From Mesorhizobium sp. INR15 (lineage in GTDB: Bacteria > Pseudomonadota > Alphaproteobacteria > Rhizobiales > Rhizobiaceae), in NCBI RefSeq assembly GCF_015500075.1, contig NZ_CP045496.1, positions 124,001 to 188,000 of the forward strand: 64,000 bases of DNA, read 5' to 3'. The position numbers and the translations under genes are program-made. This document shows positions 17,655-24,891 of the stretch, one piece after another (the first letter of the stretch is position 1; each line of letters begins with the position of its first letter). The notes under the pieces are model-generated. The model did not search any database, was not told where the DNA came from, and saw only the letters and a program-made list of their open reading frames with translations.

Positions 17655-18053
17655 TCAGCCGGCAGCCAGACCGTAGCGCTCGACGACTTCGGCGTTGATC
17701 AGTTTTGCGTGCAGCGTCATCAGCACCATTTGCGCATCGAAACTGTCGCCGGTTTCAAGCGCAGCTTCGATCCGGCGTTCCGCGTCGAGCCGCAGGTCAT
17801 GGCCATTGGACCGTTCGAAGGCTTCCTGCCCGGCGATGCAATAACTGAACAGCCGTGCCACATCAGGATAGGCCCGCGATGGCGGCTCGTTGGGCCAATG
17901 ATCCTTCATCAGATTGACGATGGTGAGTTTTACGCCTTCCGGCACAAGGGCTGGATGAAGGTCGGCACCACGCAATGCATCGTCGAGCTGCCTCAGGTCG
18001 CCGGAGCGCCCGAACATTCCGAGGAAGCCAAGGGACGAGCGTCGTTTCGCCAT
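17655..18053 (-). CDS. Hypothetical protein, 132 residues
   Basis: I do not recognise this protein. It starts MAKRRSSLGFLGMFGRSGDL, a basic and glycine-rich opening. A soluble helical part follows (RQLDDALRGADLHPALVPEGVKLTIVNLMKD, then PDVARLFSYCIAGQEAFE and AERRIEAALETGDSFDAQMVLMTLHAKLI). There is no signal peptide or membrane span and only one cysteine. ATG 18053 was chosen over a TTG at 18074; neither has a strong ribosome site, so the start is uncertain. Codon use and GC content fit the neighbours, and the protein looks globular, which support a real gene. It lies between mttB (convergent) and chrA (same strand, 64 bases upstream), with no obvious link to either. Confidence 0.7.
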   Translation of the reverse strand: MAKRRSSLGFLGMFGRSGDLRQLDDALRGADLHPALVPEGVKLTIVNLMKDHWPNEPPSRAYPDVARLFSYCIAGQEAFERSNGHDLRLDAERRIEAALETGDSFDAQMVLMTLHAKLINAEVVERYGLAAG

Positions 18054-18117
18054 GATGTTCCGATCCGTTTCCAACCAGTTAGGTGGCTGGCCGCCGGATT
18101 ACAAAGACAGATTGTAT

Positions 18118-19509
18118 CTAGCCACTCGCTGCCAGCAACAGGACGCCGGCCAGGGCCGCGCCGGCAAGCGTCGGCAACATGCCGATCTTCAACTTCAGAA
18201 TGGCGATCATGGCGGCACAAGAGAGCAGCGCGGCGCGCCAGTCGATCGACGACAGTACCGGCACGTCCATGCCGAAGCCCATCTTGCGCACCTCGTGGAA
18301 AATGACGTGCAAGGCAAACCACAAAGCAAGGTTCATGATGACACCGACGACCGCGGCGGTGATGGCGCCGAGCGCCGCCGAAAGCGCCTTGTTGCCGCGC
18401 AGGGCCTCGATGTAGGGCGCGCCGAGGAATATCCAGAAGAAGCAAGGGACGAAGGTGGCCCACAAGGTGAGCAGCGCGCCCAGCGAGCCGGCAAGCAGTT
18501 GAGACAGCGATCCGGCGTGACGGAAGGCCGCGATGAAGCCGACGAACTGCAAAACCAGGATGAGTGGACCTGGCGTGGTCTCGGCAAGACCGAGGCCATC
18601 GACCATTTCCCCAGGTGCCAGCCAGCCGAAGGATCCGACGGCGGCCTGGGCGACATAGGCCAGGACCGCATAAGCGCCGCCGAAGGTGACAACCGCCATG
18701 AGACTGAAGAAGCCGCCGATCTGTGTCCACACACTGGTGGATCCGGTGATCGCCCAGACCAGCAACACCGGGCCGAGCCAGATCGGCAGCCAGACCAAAA
18801 TGCTGCGCGGGGCATGCCATTTCGCCGGTATGGTGTGGGCGAGTTCACCGCGCTCGAACATCAGATCGACCGCGCCCTTGAGATCTGGCACTTCGCCCTT
18901 GCCATGCGCGGTGCCGGAAAACAGGTCCGGCGCAAACCGGCTTCCGATCCATCCCGTCAGTCCCGCAAGCAGGATGATGATCGGGAAAGGCATGTTGAGC
19001 CCATAGATGGCGAGAAAGGCGCAAAGCGCTATCGATACCATCAGCCGATTTTTCAGGGCACGGCGGCCGATGCGGATCACCGCCTCGACGACAACGGCGA
19101 GCACCGCCGCCTTCACCCCGAAAAACAGCGACTCGACCAGCGGTGCGTTGCCATACAACGCGTAGAGGATACTCAAGGTGAGCATGACAAGTGCGCCGGG
19201 CACGACGAAGAGAATGCCGGCGACCAGACCGCCTTTCGTTCGGTGCAACAGCCAGCCGATGTAGATGGCGAGCTGCTGGGCTTCCGGACCCGGCAACAGC
19301 ATGCAGTAATTCAAGGCATGTAGAAAACGCTGCTCGCCTATCCAGCGCCGCTCCTCGACCAGTTCCTTGTGCATGAGTGCGATCTGCCCGGCCGGCCCGC
19401 CGAAGCTGAGCAACCCGATCCGGGCCCAGACTTTCACGGCTTCGCCGAATGTCGGCACCGCCGGCATGTCAAACGCAGGCGCCCGCGTTTCCGAAGCCGC
19501 CACGCTCAT
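18118..19509 (-). CDS. chrA: Chromate transporter ChrA
   Basis: This 463-residue membrane protein of the CHR family is the long two-domain type that pumps chromate out of the cell. Each half carries the family signature: LLSFGGPAGQIALMHKEL near the N-terminus, and FGGAYAVLAYVAQ with GEMVDGLGLAETTPGPLILVLQ in the second half. Roughly ten hydrophobic segments alternate with short loops. I chose ATG 19509 (MSVAASETRAP), which overlaps the chrB stop by 4 bases. The frame open to 19563 would run deep into chrB. It forms a two-gene chrBA operon with the upstream sensor/resistance protein. Confidence 0.93.
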   Translation of the reverse strand: MSVAASETRAPAFDMPAVPTFGEAVKVWARIGLLSFGGPAGQIALMHKELVEERRWIGEQRFLHALNYCMLLPGPEAQQLAIYIGWLLHRTKGGLVAGILFVVPGALVMLTLSILYALYGNAPLVESLFFGVKAAVLAVVVEAVIRIGRRALKNRLMVSIALCAFLAIYGLNMPFPIIILLAGLTGWIGSRFAPDLFSGTAHGKGEVPDLKGAVDLMFERGELAHTIPAKWHAPRSILVWLPIWLGPVLLVWAITGSTSVWTQIGGFFSLMAVVTFGGAYAVLAYVAQAAVGSFGWLAPGEMVDGLGLAETTPGPLILVLQFVGFIAAFRHAGSLSQLLAGSLGALLTLWATFVPCFFWIFLGAPYIEALRGNKALSAALGAITAAVVGVIMNLALWFALHVIFHEVRKMGFGMDVPVLSSIDWRAALLSCAAMIAILKLKIGMLPTLAGAALAGVLLLAASG

Positions 19510-20324
19510 AATACCTTGCTCCCGGACGGCCAGTTGTGCGTTTCTTCGCTGGCGTCGCGGCACCAGCGGAAAAACGCATCGTAGAGCAACATGCCAGCCT
19601 CCAGTTGCTCCAGATCATCGCGAAACATCCGCGACAGGCCAAGCGAGGCTGCCAGAAACCCAGCCGCCTGAGGAACCAGGTCAAGGCTGGCGGTATCGGC
19701 CGCCCGCACAATGGTGGCGAGACGATCGAGCGCTTCGGATTCGAGGCCAAACTCCTCGATCATCGTATCGAAAGTGCAGCGCTCGCCACGGTGACTCCAG
19801 AACACGGCATCGATATCAAACGGAACCGCCTGAAACCGATCGGCAACCGCCGGCACCTCGCTCGCCTCGACGAAGAGAAATACGGCGCGCGGATCGACGA
19901 AACGCCGGATCAGCCACGGACAGGCAATGCGATCGACTTTCGGGCGGGCCCGCGTCACCCACACGGTGCGGCCCTTGTCATCGCGAGGCGGCAGCTTGCG
20001 GGCATGGAGCAAAAGTCCCTTGGCGTCGCGCCATGCCTCAAAGCCGCCCTCAAGGGATTCGGCCAGAACTCCTTCATTGCGCAGCCACGCGGCCACGCCT
20101 TGCGAAAGTTTCTGGCCTTTCTGGCAAACAACCGCCACCCGGCGGCCAGTGAATTCGGCCGCCCAGGCCGAGACGGTCTTGAAGTCACGGCGCAGCGAGG
20201 CCGGCAGCAGGCGCGGGTCGGCATCGTAATCGTCGTCTATGCGAACATCGACGAGCGTGGGCGCGCCCGGCAAGCCGATCAGGCGGCTCAGCTGCGGTAC
20301 GGTTATAGCGGTTGTTGACGGCAT
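19506..20324 (-). CDS. chrB: Rhodanese-fused chromate resistance protein ChrB
   Basis: This 272-residue protein has an N-terminal rhodanese domain (about residues 1-105, with TLVDVRIDDDY and the active-site cysteine in VVCQKGQKLSQG) fused to the ChrB C-terminal domain (about 120-272, with TVWVTRARPKVDRIACPWLIRRFVDP and FSHRGE-like WSHRGERCTFDTM). ATG 20324 has a strong AGGAGG 8 bases before it. The plasmid-type ChrB has a different N-terminal domain instead of rhodanese. ChrB is known as a chromate-responsive regulator or helper of chrA expression; in this fusion the rhodanese may supply reduced sulfur or act in reduction. It is cotranscribed with chrA. Confidence 0.88.
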   Translation of the reverse strand: MPSTTAITVPQLSRLIGLPGAPTLVDVRIDDDYDADPRLLPASLRRDFKTVSAWAAEFTGRRVAVVCQKGQKLSQGVAAWLRNEGVLAESLEGGFEAWRDAKGLLLHARKLPPRDDKGRTVWVTRARPKVDRIACPWLIRRFVDPRAVFLFVEASEVPAVADRFQAVPFDIDAVFWSHRGERCTFDTMIEEFGLESEALDRLATIVRAADTASLDLVPQAAGFLAASLGLSRMFRDDLEQLEAGMLLYDAFFRWCRDASEETHNWPSGSKVL

Positions 20325-20719
20325 GGCGTCCACCTCCTGAAGTGAGAAGCTTGGACGCGAACGTTGGGCTGACGCCTCACGGGGTCGTCGCGATGCACCC
20401 CTTGGCCTGATGGTGGATTTCCCGCCCTCGCCTGTCAAGGGCAATCCTGTGCTTCAGCGGCTGCCGCGAGACGCGTTTAACGCGCGGGCAAGCACGCTCT
20501 TCGGCAACTGCCGAGTGAGTTGACAGGGAAATGTTCTAGATTTATTTAACTAATAAGTTAATCAAAAAGAGCGAACAATCTACCATTGTGCTGCGCAAGA
20601 TCGCCGGCGGGCCAGATGCTCGTGCGCCCCACCTCCGGCGGCTTGGTGAAGGGCGCAACAGAATGAAATAAATATGTAACCGGCGACTTACGCAAGGCGC
20701 TGGTCAAAGGATGACCGCA
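20325..20719. other. Divergent intergenic region between chrB and ArsR gene
   Basis: This 395-base gap between chrB (leftward) and an ArsR gene (rightward) contains an AT-rich patch at about 20530-20580, unlike its GC-rich flanks. A perfect dyad TTAACT-AATA-AGTTAA lies at 20546-20561. The dyad is a likely operator for one of the divergent transcripts. No credible coding sequence is seen. Confidence 0.5.
20546..20561. promoter_or_regulatory. Candidate operator dyad upstream of chrB and ArsR gene
   Basis: A perfect inverted repeat of 6-bp arms (TTAACT / AGTTAA) with an AATA spacer sits 222 bases upstream of chrB and 159 bases upstream of the ArsR gene. The same TAACT...AGTTA half-sites, with a 5-base spacer, occur directly before the Rrf2 regulator gene at 45982-45996. 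No regulator can be assigned from this alone. Confidence 0.4.
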
Positions 20720-21070
20720 ATGCCGACAGACCACCTTTCCAAGACTTTCGCCACGCTGGCCGATCCCACTCGGCGCGCCATATTGGCAAGACTTACGTTA
20801 GGCGAAGCGACAGTGAACGAGCTGGCGGCGCCTTTCGACATGAGCCTGCCGGCTGTCTCCAAGCACCTCAAGGTGCTGGAAAATGCCGGCCTCATCACGC
20901 GCGGCCGCGAGGCGCAGTGGCGGCCATGCCGGCTCGAAGCCGGCCCGCTCAAGGATGTGGCCGGTTGGCTGGAGCACTATCGTCAGTTCTGGGAAGGCAG
21001 CTTCGACCGCATGGCCGACTATCTCAAGGAAATCCAGAGCAAGGGCGACCCGGATGGGCGCAAGAACTGA
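20720..21070 (+). CDS. ArsR family (metalloregulator-like) transcriptional regulator
   Basis: This 116-residue winged-helix repressor starts MPTDHLSKTFATLADPTRRAILARL, the characteristic opening of the ArsR-type regulators that pair with SRPBCC proteins. The recognition helix is MSLPAVSKHLKVLENAGLI. There is no metal-binding cysteine pair, so metal sensing is unlikely. ATG 20720 lies 9 bases after AAAGG, while ATG 20711 would touch it, hence the choice. It is a close paralogue of the regulator at 61777-62121: the block from ALADPTRRAILARL to EAGP/EAKP is largely shared. Here the usual SRPBCC partner is missing; a terminator follows directly. Target genes are unknown, perhaps chrBA across the divergent gap. 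Confidence 0.88.
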   Translation: MPTDHLSKTFATLADPTRRAILARLTLGEATVNELAAPFDMSLPAVSKHLKVLENAGLITRGREAQWRPCRLEAGPLKDVAGWLEHYRQFWEGSFDRMADYLKEIQSKGDPDGRKN

Positions 21071-21108
21071 ACCTGGTGCTCCTGCCCTAACCCCGCCCAT
21101 GCCTGATC

Positions 21109-21133
21109 AAACGGCGGCTTGAAGCCGCCGTTT
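21109..21133. terminator. Bidirectional Rho-independent terminator
   Basis: A perfect 11-bp stem (AAACGGCGGCT with AGCCGCCGTTT) around a TGA loop lies 38 bases after the ArsR stop and 30 bases past the end of the convergent dehydratase gene. The A/T ends of the stem give a short T run in both directions, so it can serve both transcripts. Confidence 0.75.
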
Positions 21134-21163
21134 GCGATTTGTCTGGCAGTCGTGAAACAGCGC

Positions 21164-22972
21164 TCAGTGATTGTCCCTTGGAACACCGCTGGTATGCGCC
21201 ACGTCCTGGTACTTCACCGCCGGTTTCAGCACCATGCCCTCCGAGAACTGGGCGACCATGCCGCGCTGGATCTCCTGCCAGGGCGTCTGATGCTTTGGAT
21301 AGTGATAGCCGCCATCATTCTGCAGTTCGGCGCGGCGCCGCGTAATCTCGTCATCGGTGACAAGGATGTCGGCGGTGCCCTTGCGCAGATCGATGCGGAC
21401 GCGATCGCCTGTCTTGAGCAATGCCAATCCACCACCAATAGCGGCTTCGGGCGAAGCATTGAGGATCGATGGCGAGCCTGACGTGCCTGACTGGCGGCCG
21501 TCACCAATGCAGGCCAGTGCATGGATGCCCTTCTTGATCAGGTAGGCCGGCGGCTGCATGTTGACCACCTCGGCACCGCCGGGATAGCCGATCGGGCCGG
21601 CGCCGCGCATGAACAGGATCGTGTGTTCGTCGATGCCTTGCGCGGGATCGTCGATGCGGGCGTGGTAGTCCTCAGGCCCGTCGAAGACCATGGCATTACC
21701 TTCGAAAGCCTCGGGGTCTTTCGGATTGGACAGATAGCGCTCGCGGAATTCCGGCGAGATGCCGCTGGTCTTCATGATCGCGGAATCAAACAGGTTGCCC
21801 CGGAGATTGATGAAGCCGGCATTGGCCTTCAGCGGCTCGGCGACGGTGCGGATGACGTCGGTGTTTTCATTGACGGCATCGCGGCAATTGTCGCCCATCG
21901 ACTTGCCATTGACGGTCATGGCTTCGGGATAGGGCAGCAAGCCTGCCTTCATCAGTTCCGCCACGACAGCTGGCACGCCGCCGGCATGGTGGTAGTCCTC
22001 GCCGAGGTATTCGCCCGACGGCTGCAGGTTGACGATGAGCGGCACCTTGTGGCCGATCTTCTGCCAGTCGTCGTTGTCGAGCGGCACGCCGAGATGGCGG
22101 GCGATGGCGTTGAGATGGATCGGTGCGTTGGTCGAACCGCCAATGGCTGAATTGACGACGATGGCGTTCTCGAAAGCCTTGCGGGTCATGATGTCGGACG
22201 GCTTCAGGTCCTCATGCACCATCTCGACGATTCGCTTGCCCGTCTCGTAGGAAATCTGGCCGCGCTCGCGATAGGGTGCTGGAATGGCGGCGGAACCGGG
22301 CAGTTGCATGCCGAGCGCTTCGGCCAGCGAATTCATCGTGGTGGCGGTGCCCATGGTGTTGCAATAGCCGGTCGACGGCGCCGAGGACGCGACGATGTCC
22401 ATGAACTCTTCATAGCCGATCTCGCCGGCCGAGAGGCGCTGGCGCGATTCCCAGACGATGGTGCCGGAACCGGTGCGCTTGCCCTTGTGCCAGCCATTGA
22501 GCATCGGGCCGACCGACAGGGCGATGGCGGGAATGTTGACGGTGGCGGCGGCCATCAGCAGCGCCGGCGTGGTCTTGTCGCAGCCGATGGTCAGCACGAC
22601 GCCATCGAGCGGATAGCCGTAGAGTACCTCGACCAGGCTGAGATAAGCGAGGTTGCGGTCAAGTGCCGCGGTCGGGCGCTTGCCGGTTTCCTGGATCGGA
22701 TGGCATGGGAACTCGAATGGAATGCCGCCCATCGACACAATGCCCTCACGCACCCGCTTGGCGAGTTCGATGTGATGGCGGTTGCATGGCGAAAGATCCG
22801 ACCCCGTCTGGGCAATGCCGATCAGCGGCTTGCCCGACATCAACTCGGCGCGCGTCAGCCCGTAATTGAGGTAACGCTCGAGATAAAGCGCCGTCATTCC
22901 CGGATTGTCGGGATTGTCGAACCACTCCTGCGAGCGGAATTTTTTCTTTCTGGTGGGGGCGCCTGCCATCAT
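21164..22972 (-). CDS. IlvD/Edd family dehydratase, probable sugar-acid (arabonate/xylonate-type) dehydratase
   Basis: This 602-residue iron-sulfur dehydratase has cluster cysteines in SDLSPCNRH, TIGCDKTTPALLM and STGYCNTMGTATTMN. The GDGRQSGTSGSPSILNASPEA motif, with the lysine-bearing GGSTNAPIHLNA segment, marks the IlvD/Edd family. The opening RSQEWFDNPDNPGMTALYLERYLNYGLTRAEL is that of the pentonate/aldonate dehydratases, not of true IlvD, and a real ilvD is present at 59.7 kb. The product would be a 2-keto-3-deoxy sugar acid. No aldolase or dehydrogenase of the pathway is next to it. The start is one of two adjacent ATG codons. A FadR-type dyad sits 9 bases upstream. Confidence 0.85.
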   Translation of the reverse strand: MMAGAPTRKKKFRSQEWFDNPDNPGMTALYLERYLNYGLTRAELMSGKPLIGIAQTGSDLSPCNRHHIELAKRVREGIVSMGGIPFEFPCHPIQETGKRPTAALDRNLAYLSLVEVLYGYPLDGVVLTIGCDKTTPALLMAAATVNIPAIALSVGPMLNGWHKGKRTGSGTIVWESRQRLSAGEIGYEEFMDIVASSAPSTGYCNTMGTATTMNSLAEALGMQLPGSAAIPAPYRERGQISYETGKRIVEMVHEDLKPSDIMTRKAFENAIVVNSAIGGSTNAPIHLNAIARHLGVPLDNDDWQKIGHKVPLIVNLQPSGEYLGEDYHHAGGVPAVVAELMKAGLLPYPEAMTVNGKSMGDNCRDAVNENTDVIRTVAEPLKANAGFINLRGNLFDSAIMKTSGISPEFRERYLSNPKDPEAFEGNAMVFDGPEDYHARIDDPAQGIDEHTILFMRGAGPIGYPGGAEVVNMQPPAYLIKKGIHALACIGDGRQSGTSGSPSILNASPEAAIGGGLALLKTGDRVRIDLRKGTADILVTDDEITRRRAELQNDGGYHYPKHQTPWQEIQRGMVAQFSEGMVLKPAVKYQDVAHTSGVPRDNH

Positions 22973-22981
22973 GATCTCCGT

Positions 22982-22996
22982 ATTTGTAAGACAAAT
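22982..22996. promoter_or_regulatory. FadR/GntR-type operator upstream of the sugar-acid dehydratase
   Basis: ATTTGT-AAG-ACAAAT is a perfect dyad 9 bases before the dehydratase start. Its core TTGTAAGACAA fits the TNGTNNNACNA pattern known for FadR/FCD-subfamily GntR regulators, many of which control sugar-acid genes. The regulator gene is not in the window. Its position over the translation start suggests repression. Confidence 0.5.
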
Positions 22997-23116
22997 CGAT
23001 ATGGCAACGCGCGAGAGCAGGCAAGAGGGCGCACCGCCGCAACCGGACTTTGGTGTGATAGACAGGTGCCAGACTGTGCGTTAGTCCTTTTCTGAATAGC
23101 GCCTGGGAGGATCTTG

Positions 23117-23569
23117 ATGGCTTTGGTGATCGAAGGCGAGGAACGCATCGCGGCTCCCATCCAGAAGGTGTGGGAAGCGCTGAACGATCCGGCGGTGCTG
23201 AAGGCCACCATTCCCGGCTGCCAGAGTCTCGAGAGGAAGTCGCCGACCGAGATGGCGGCGACCGTTGTGGTGAAGATCGGGCCAATCAAGGCGACATTCA
23301 ATGGCGAGGTGACGTTGAAGAACCTCAATCCGCCCAATTCCTACACCATCCAAGGTGAAGGCAAGGGTGGCATCGCCGGCTTTGCCAAGGGCGGCGCCGA
23401 CGTGACGCTGACATCAGACGGGCCGGATGCGACGATCCTCAGATATGCCGCGAAGGCCGATGTCGGCGGCAAGATCGCCCAGTTGGGCAGCCGGCTGATC
23501 GAATCAACCTCGAAGAAGCTCGCCGGCCAGTTCTTCTCGACCTTTGGCGAGAAGGTTGGCGCGGCGTAA
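23117..23569 (+). CDS. CoxG-like SRPBCC protein (carbon monoxide dehydrogenase subunit G family)
   Basis: This 150-residue protein starts MALVIEGEERIAAPIQKVWEALNDPAVLKATIPGCQSLE, the hallmark opening of the CoxG family of the START/SRPBCC fold. The Gly/Lys-rich middle (GEGKGGIAGFAKGGADVTL) and the closing QFFSTFGEKV are also typical. ATG 23117 lies 6 bases after GGGAGG; a TTG three bases earlier is less likely. CoxG helps assemble or anchor carbon monoxide dehydrogenase in true cox operons, but no coxSML genes are here. Stand-alone members are common in Rhizobiales and their role is unknown. It converges with the Mrp gene, with 10 bases between their ends. Confidence 0.85.
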   Translation: MALVIEGEERIAAPIQKVWEALNDPAVLKATIPGCQSLERKSPTEMAATVVVKIGPIKATFNGEVTLKNLNPPNSYTIQGEGKGGIAGFAKGGADVTLTSDGPDATILRYAAKADVGGKIAQLGSRLIESTSKKLAGQFFSTFGEKVGAA

Positions 23570-23579
23570 TTCCGCTCCG

Positions 23580-24785
23580 CTACTCGAAAACAATGTTCGG
23601 CACGGCGGCTGCGGCGGCGGCGCGCTCTTCATTGACCCGGTCCCAGACCTTTCCGGCGATATCCCGATAGATTTTGGCTTCGGCGCCATCGGGCTTCGAA
23701 ACGACCACCGGCGTGCCGGCGTCCGAGCTTTCGCGGATACCCATTTCGAGCGGCACTTCGCCTAGAAAGGTCACTTCGAGACGCTCGGCTTCGCGGCGGG
23801 CGCCGCCATGACCGAAAATGTCATAACGTTTGCCGGTGTCGGGAGCGACGAAATAGCTCATGTTCTCGACAATGCCGAGCAGCGGCACATCGACTTTCTT
23901 GAACATGTTGAGGCCCTTGCGCGCATCGATCAGGGCGAGATCCTGCGGCGTTGAGACAATAACCGCGCCGGCCAATGGCACTTGCTGGGCCATGGTCAAT
24001 TGTGCGTCGCCGGTGCCGGGCGGCATGTCGACGACGAGCACGTCGAGCGGACCCCATTCGACCTCGCGCAACATCTGCGTCAGCGCCGACATGACCATGG
24101 GTCCGCGCCAGATCATCGGCGTCTCCTCATCGACGAGGAAGCCCATCGACATCACCTTGAGGCCGTAATTCTGCATGGGTTTCAAGATCTTGCCATCGAC
24201 GGTCTCGGGCCGGCCATGGATGTTCAGGAGCCGTGGCATGGAGGGACCGTAGATGTCGGCGTCAAGCACGCCGACCCGCAAGCCGTTAGCGGCGAGGCCA
24301 AGCGCGATGTTGACGGCGGTGGTCGACTTGCCGACGCCGCCCTTGCCGGAAGCGACGGCGATGATCGCCTCGATGCCCGGTACGCCGCGCTTGCCCTGGC
24401 TGTGCGAGGCAGGAGCATGCGGAGCGGGTGCATGTGCGGCAGCGCGTGGCGCGGCGGGCGGAGCCGGCGGCGCGGGCCTTGGAACCGGGCGCGACGGAAC
24501 CGGCGCTTCCATGCCGCCGCCCTTTTTCTCAGCGGTCAGCGCAACGACCGCGCCGGTGACACCGGGTATCGCCTTGACGACGCGCTCGGCAGCGGCACGC
24601 AGCGGCTCCATCTCCTGGGCGCGGGCGGCAGGAACGGTAATCGAGAAGAAAACCTTGCCGTCGGCAATGAAAATCTCCGAGACCATGCCGAGGTCGACGA
24701 TATTGCTGGTGAAATCCGGTCCGTTGACCGTTTTCAGACGCTCGGTGACGATTTCCTTGGTGACGATTTCTTTGGTGACAGGCAT
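23580..24785 (-). CDS. mrp: Mrp/ApbC-type iron-sulfur cluster carrier ATPase
   Basis: This 401-residue P-loop ATPase is thought to deliver iron-sulfur clusters. An N-terminal MIP18/DUF59 domain (about 1-85) is followed by a Pro/Ala linker (about 95-130) and a MinD-like ATPase domain with the deviant Walker A SGKGGVGKST, DADIYGPSMPRLL, the MGFLVDE segment and VVDMPPGTGDAQLT. The start at 24785 has GAGG 8 bases upstream. The usual CxxC after GIVENMSYF, which in ApbC binds the bridging cluster, is replaced by APDT (FVAPDTGKRYDIFG). The N-terminus carries a duplicated TKEIV. Function as a carrier must therefore use other ligands or differ from ApbC. Confidence 0.88.
   Translation of the reverse strand: MPVTKEIVTKEIVTERLKTVNGPDFTSNIVDLGMVSEIFIADGKVFFSITVPAARAQEMEPLRAAAERVVKAIPGVTGAVVALTAEKKGGGMEAPVPSRPVPRPAPPAPPAAPRAAAHAPAPHAPASHSQGKRGVPGIEAIIAVASGKGGVGKSTTAVNIALGLAANGLRVGVLDADIYGPSMPRLLNIHGRPETVDGKILKPMQNYGLKVMSMGFLVDEETPMIWRGPMVMSALTQMLREVEWGPLDVLVVDMPPGTGDAQLTMAQQVPLAGAVIVSTPQDLALIDARKGLNMFKKVDVPLLGIVENMSYFVAPDTGKRYDIFGHGGARREAERLEVTFLGEVPLEMGIRESSDAGTPVVVSKPDGAEAKIYRDIAGKVWDRVNEERAAAAAAVPNIVFE
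24744..24780. repeat. 15-bp tandem duplication at the mrp 5' end
   Basis: Two 15-bp copies (24744-24758 and 24759-24773, 14 of 15 bases identical) and a partial third copy encode the repeated TKEIV in the first residues of Mrp. The length is a multiple of three, so the frame is kept. It looks like recent slippage or duplication and may affect translation initiation. Confidence 0.7.
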
Positions 24786-24891
24786 ATTTTTTCCTCAGGC
24801 TTTCGGCGTCTGAGATAATGCAGTTTCAGAACAGAACCAAGTGATCGCTTTGGCGCTGACAGGCGCCTGCGGCTATGGCAGCCTCACAATC

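Noticed and set aside
18052..19323. A 423-codon open frame opposite chrA
   Set aside because: Highly charged repetitive sequence and no start signal; chrA is well supported.
20546..20561. End of an insertion sequence at the AT-rich palindrome
   Set aside because: No transposase, paired terminal repeat or target duplication is seen. The dyad is symmetric and short, so it looks like an operator.
24841..24891. Longer N-terminus of the FdsR regulator starting at GTG 24841
   Set aside because: The added 17 residues do not look like a LysR N-terminus, and the ATG at 24892 gives the standard length.
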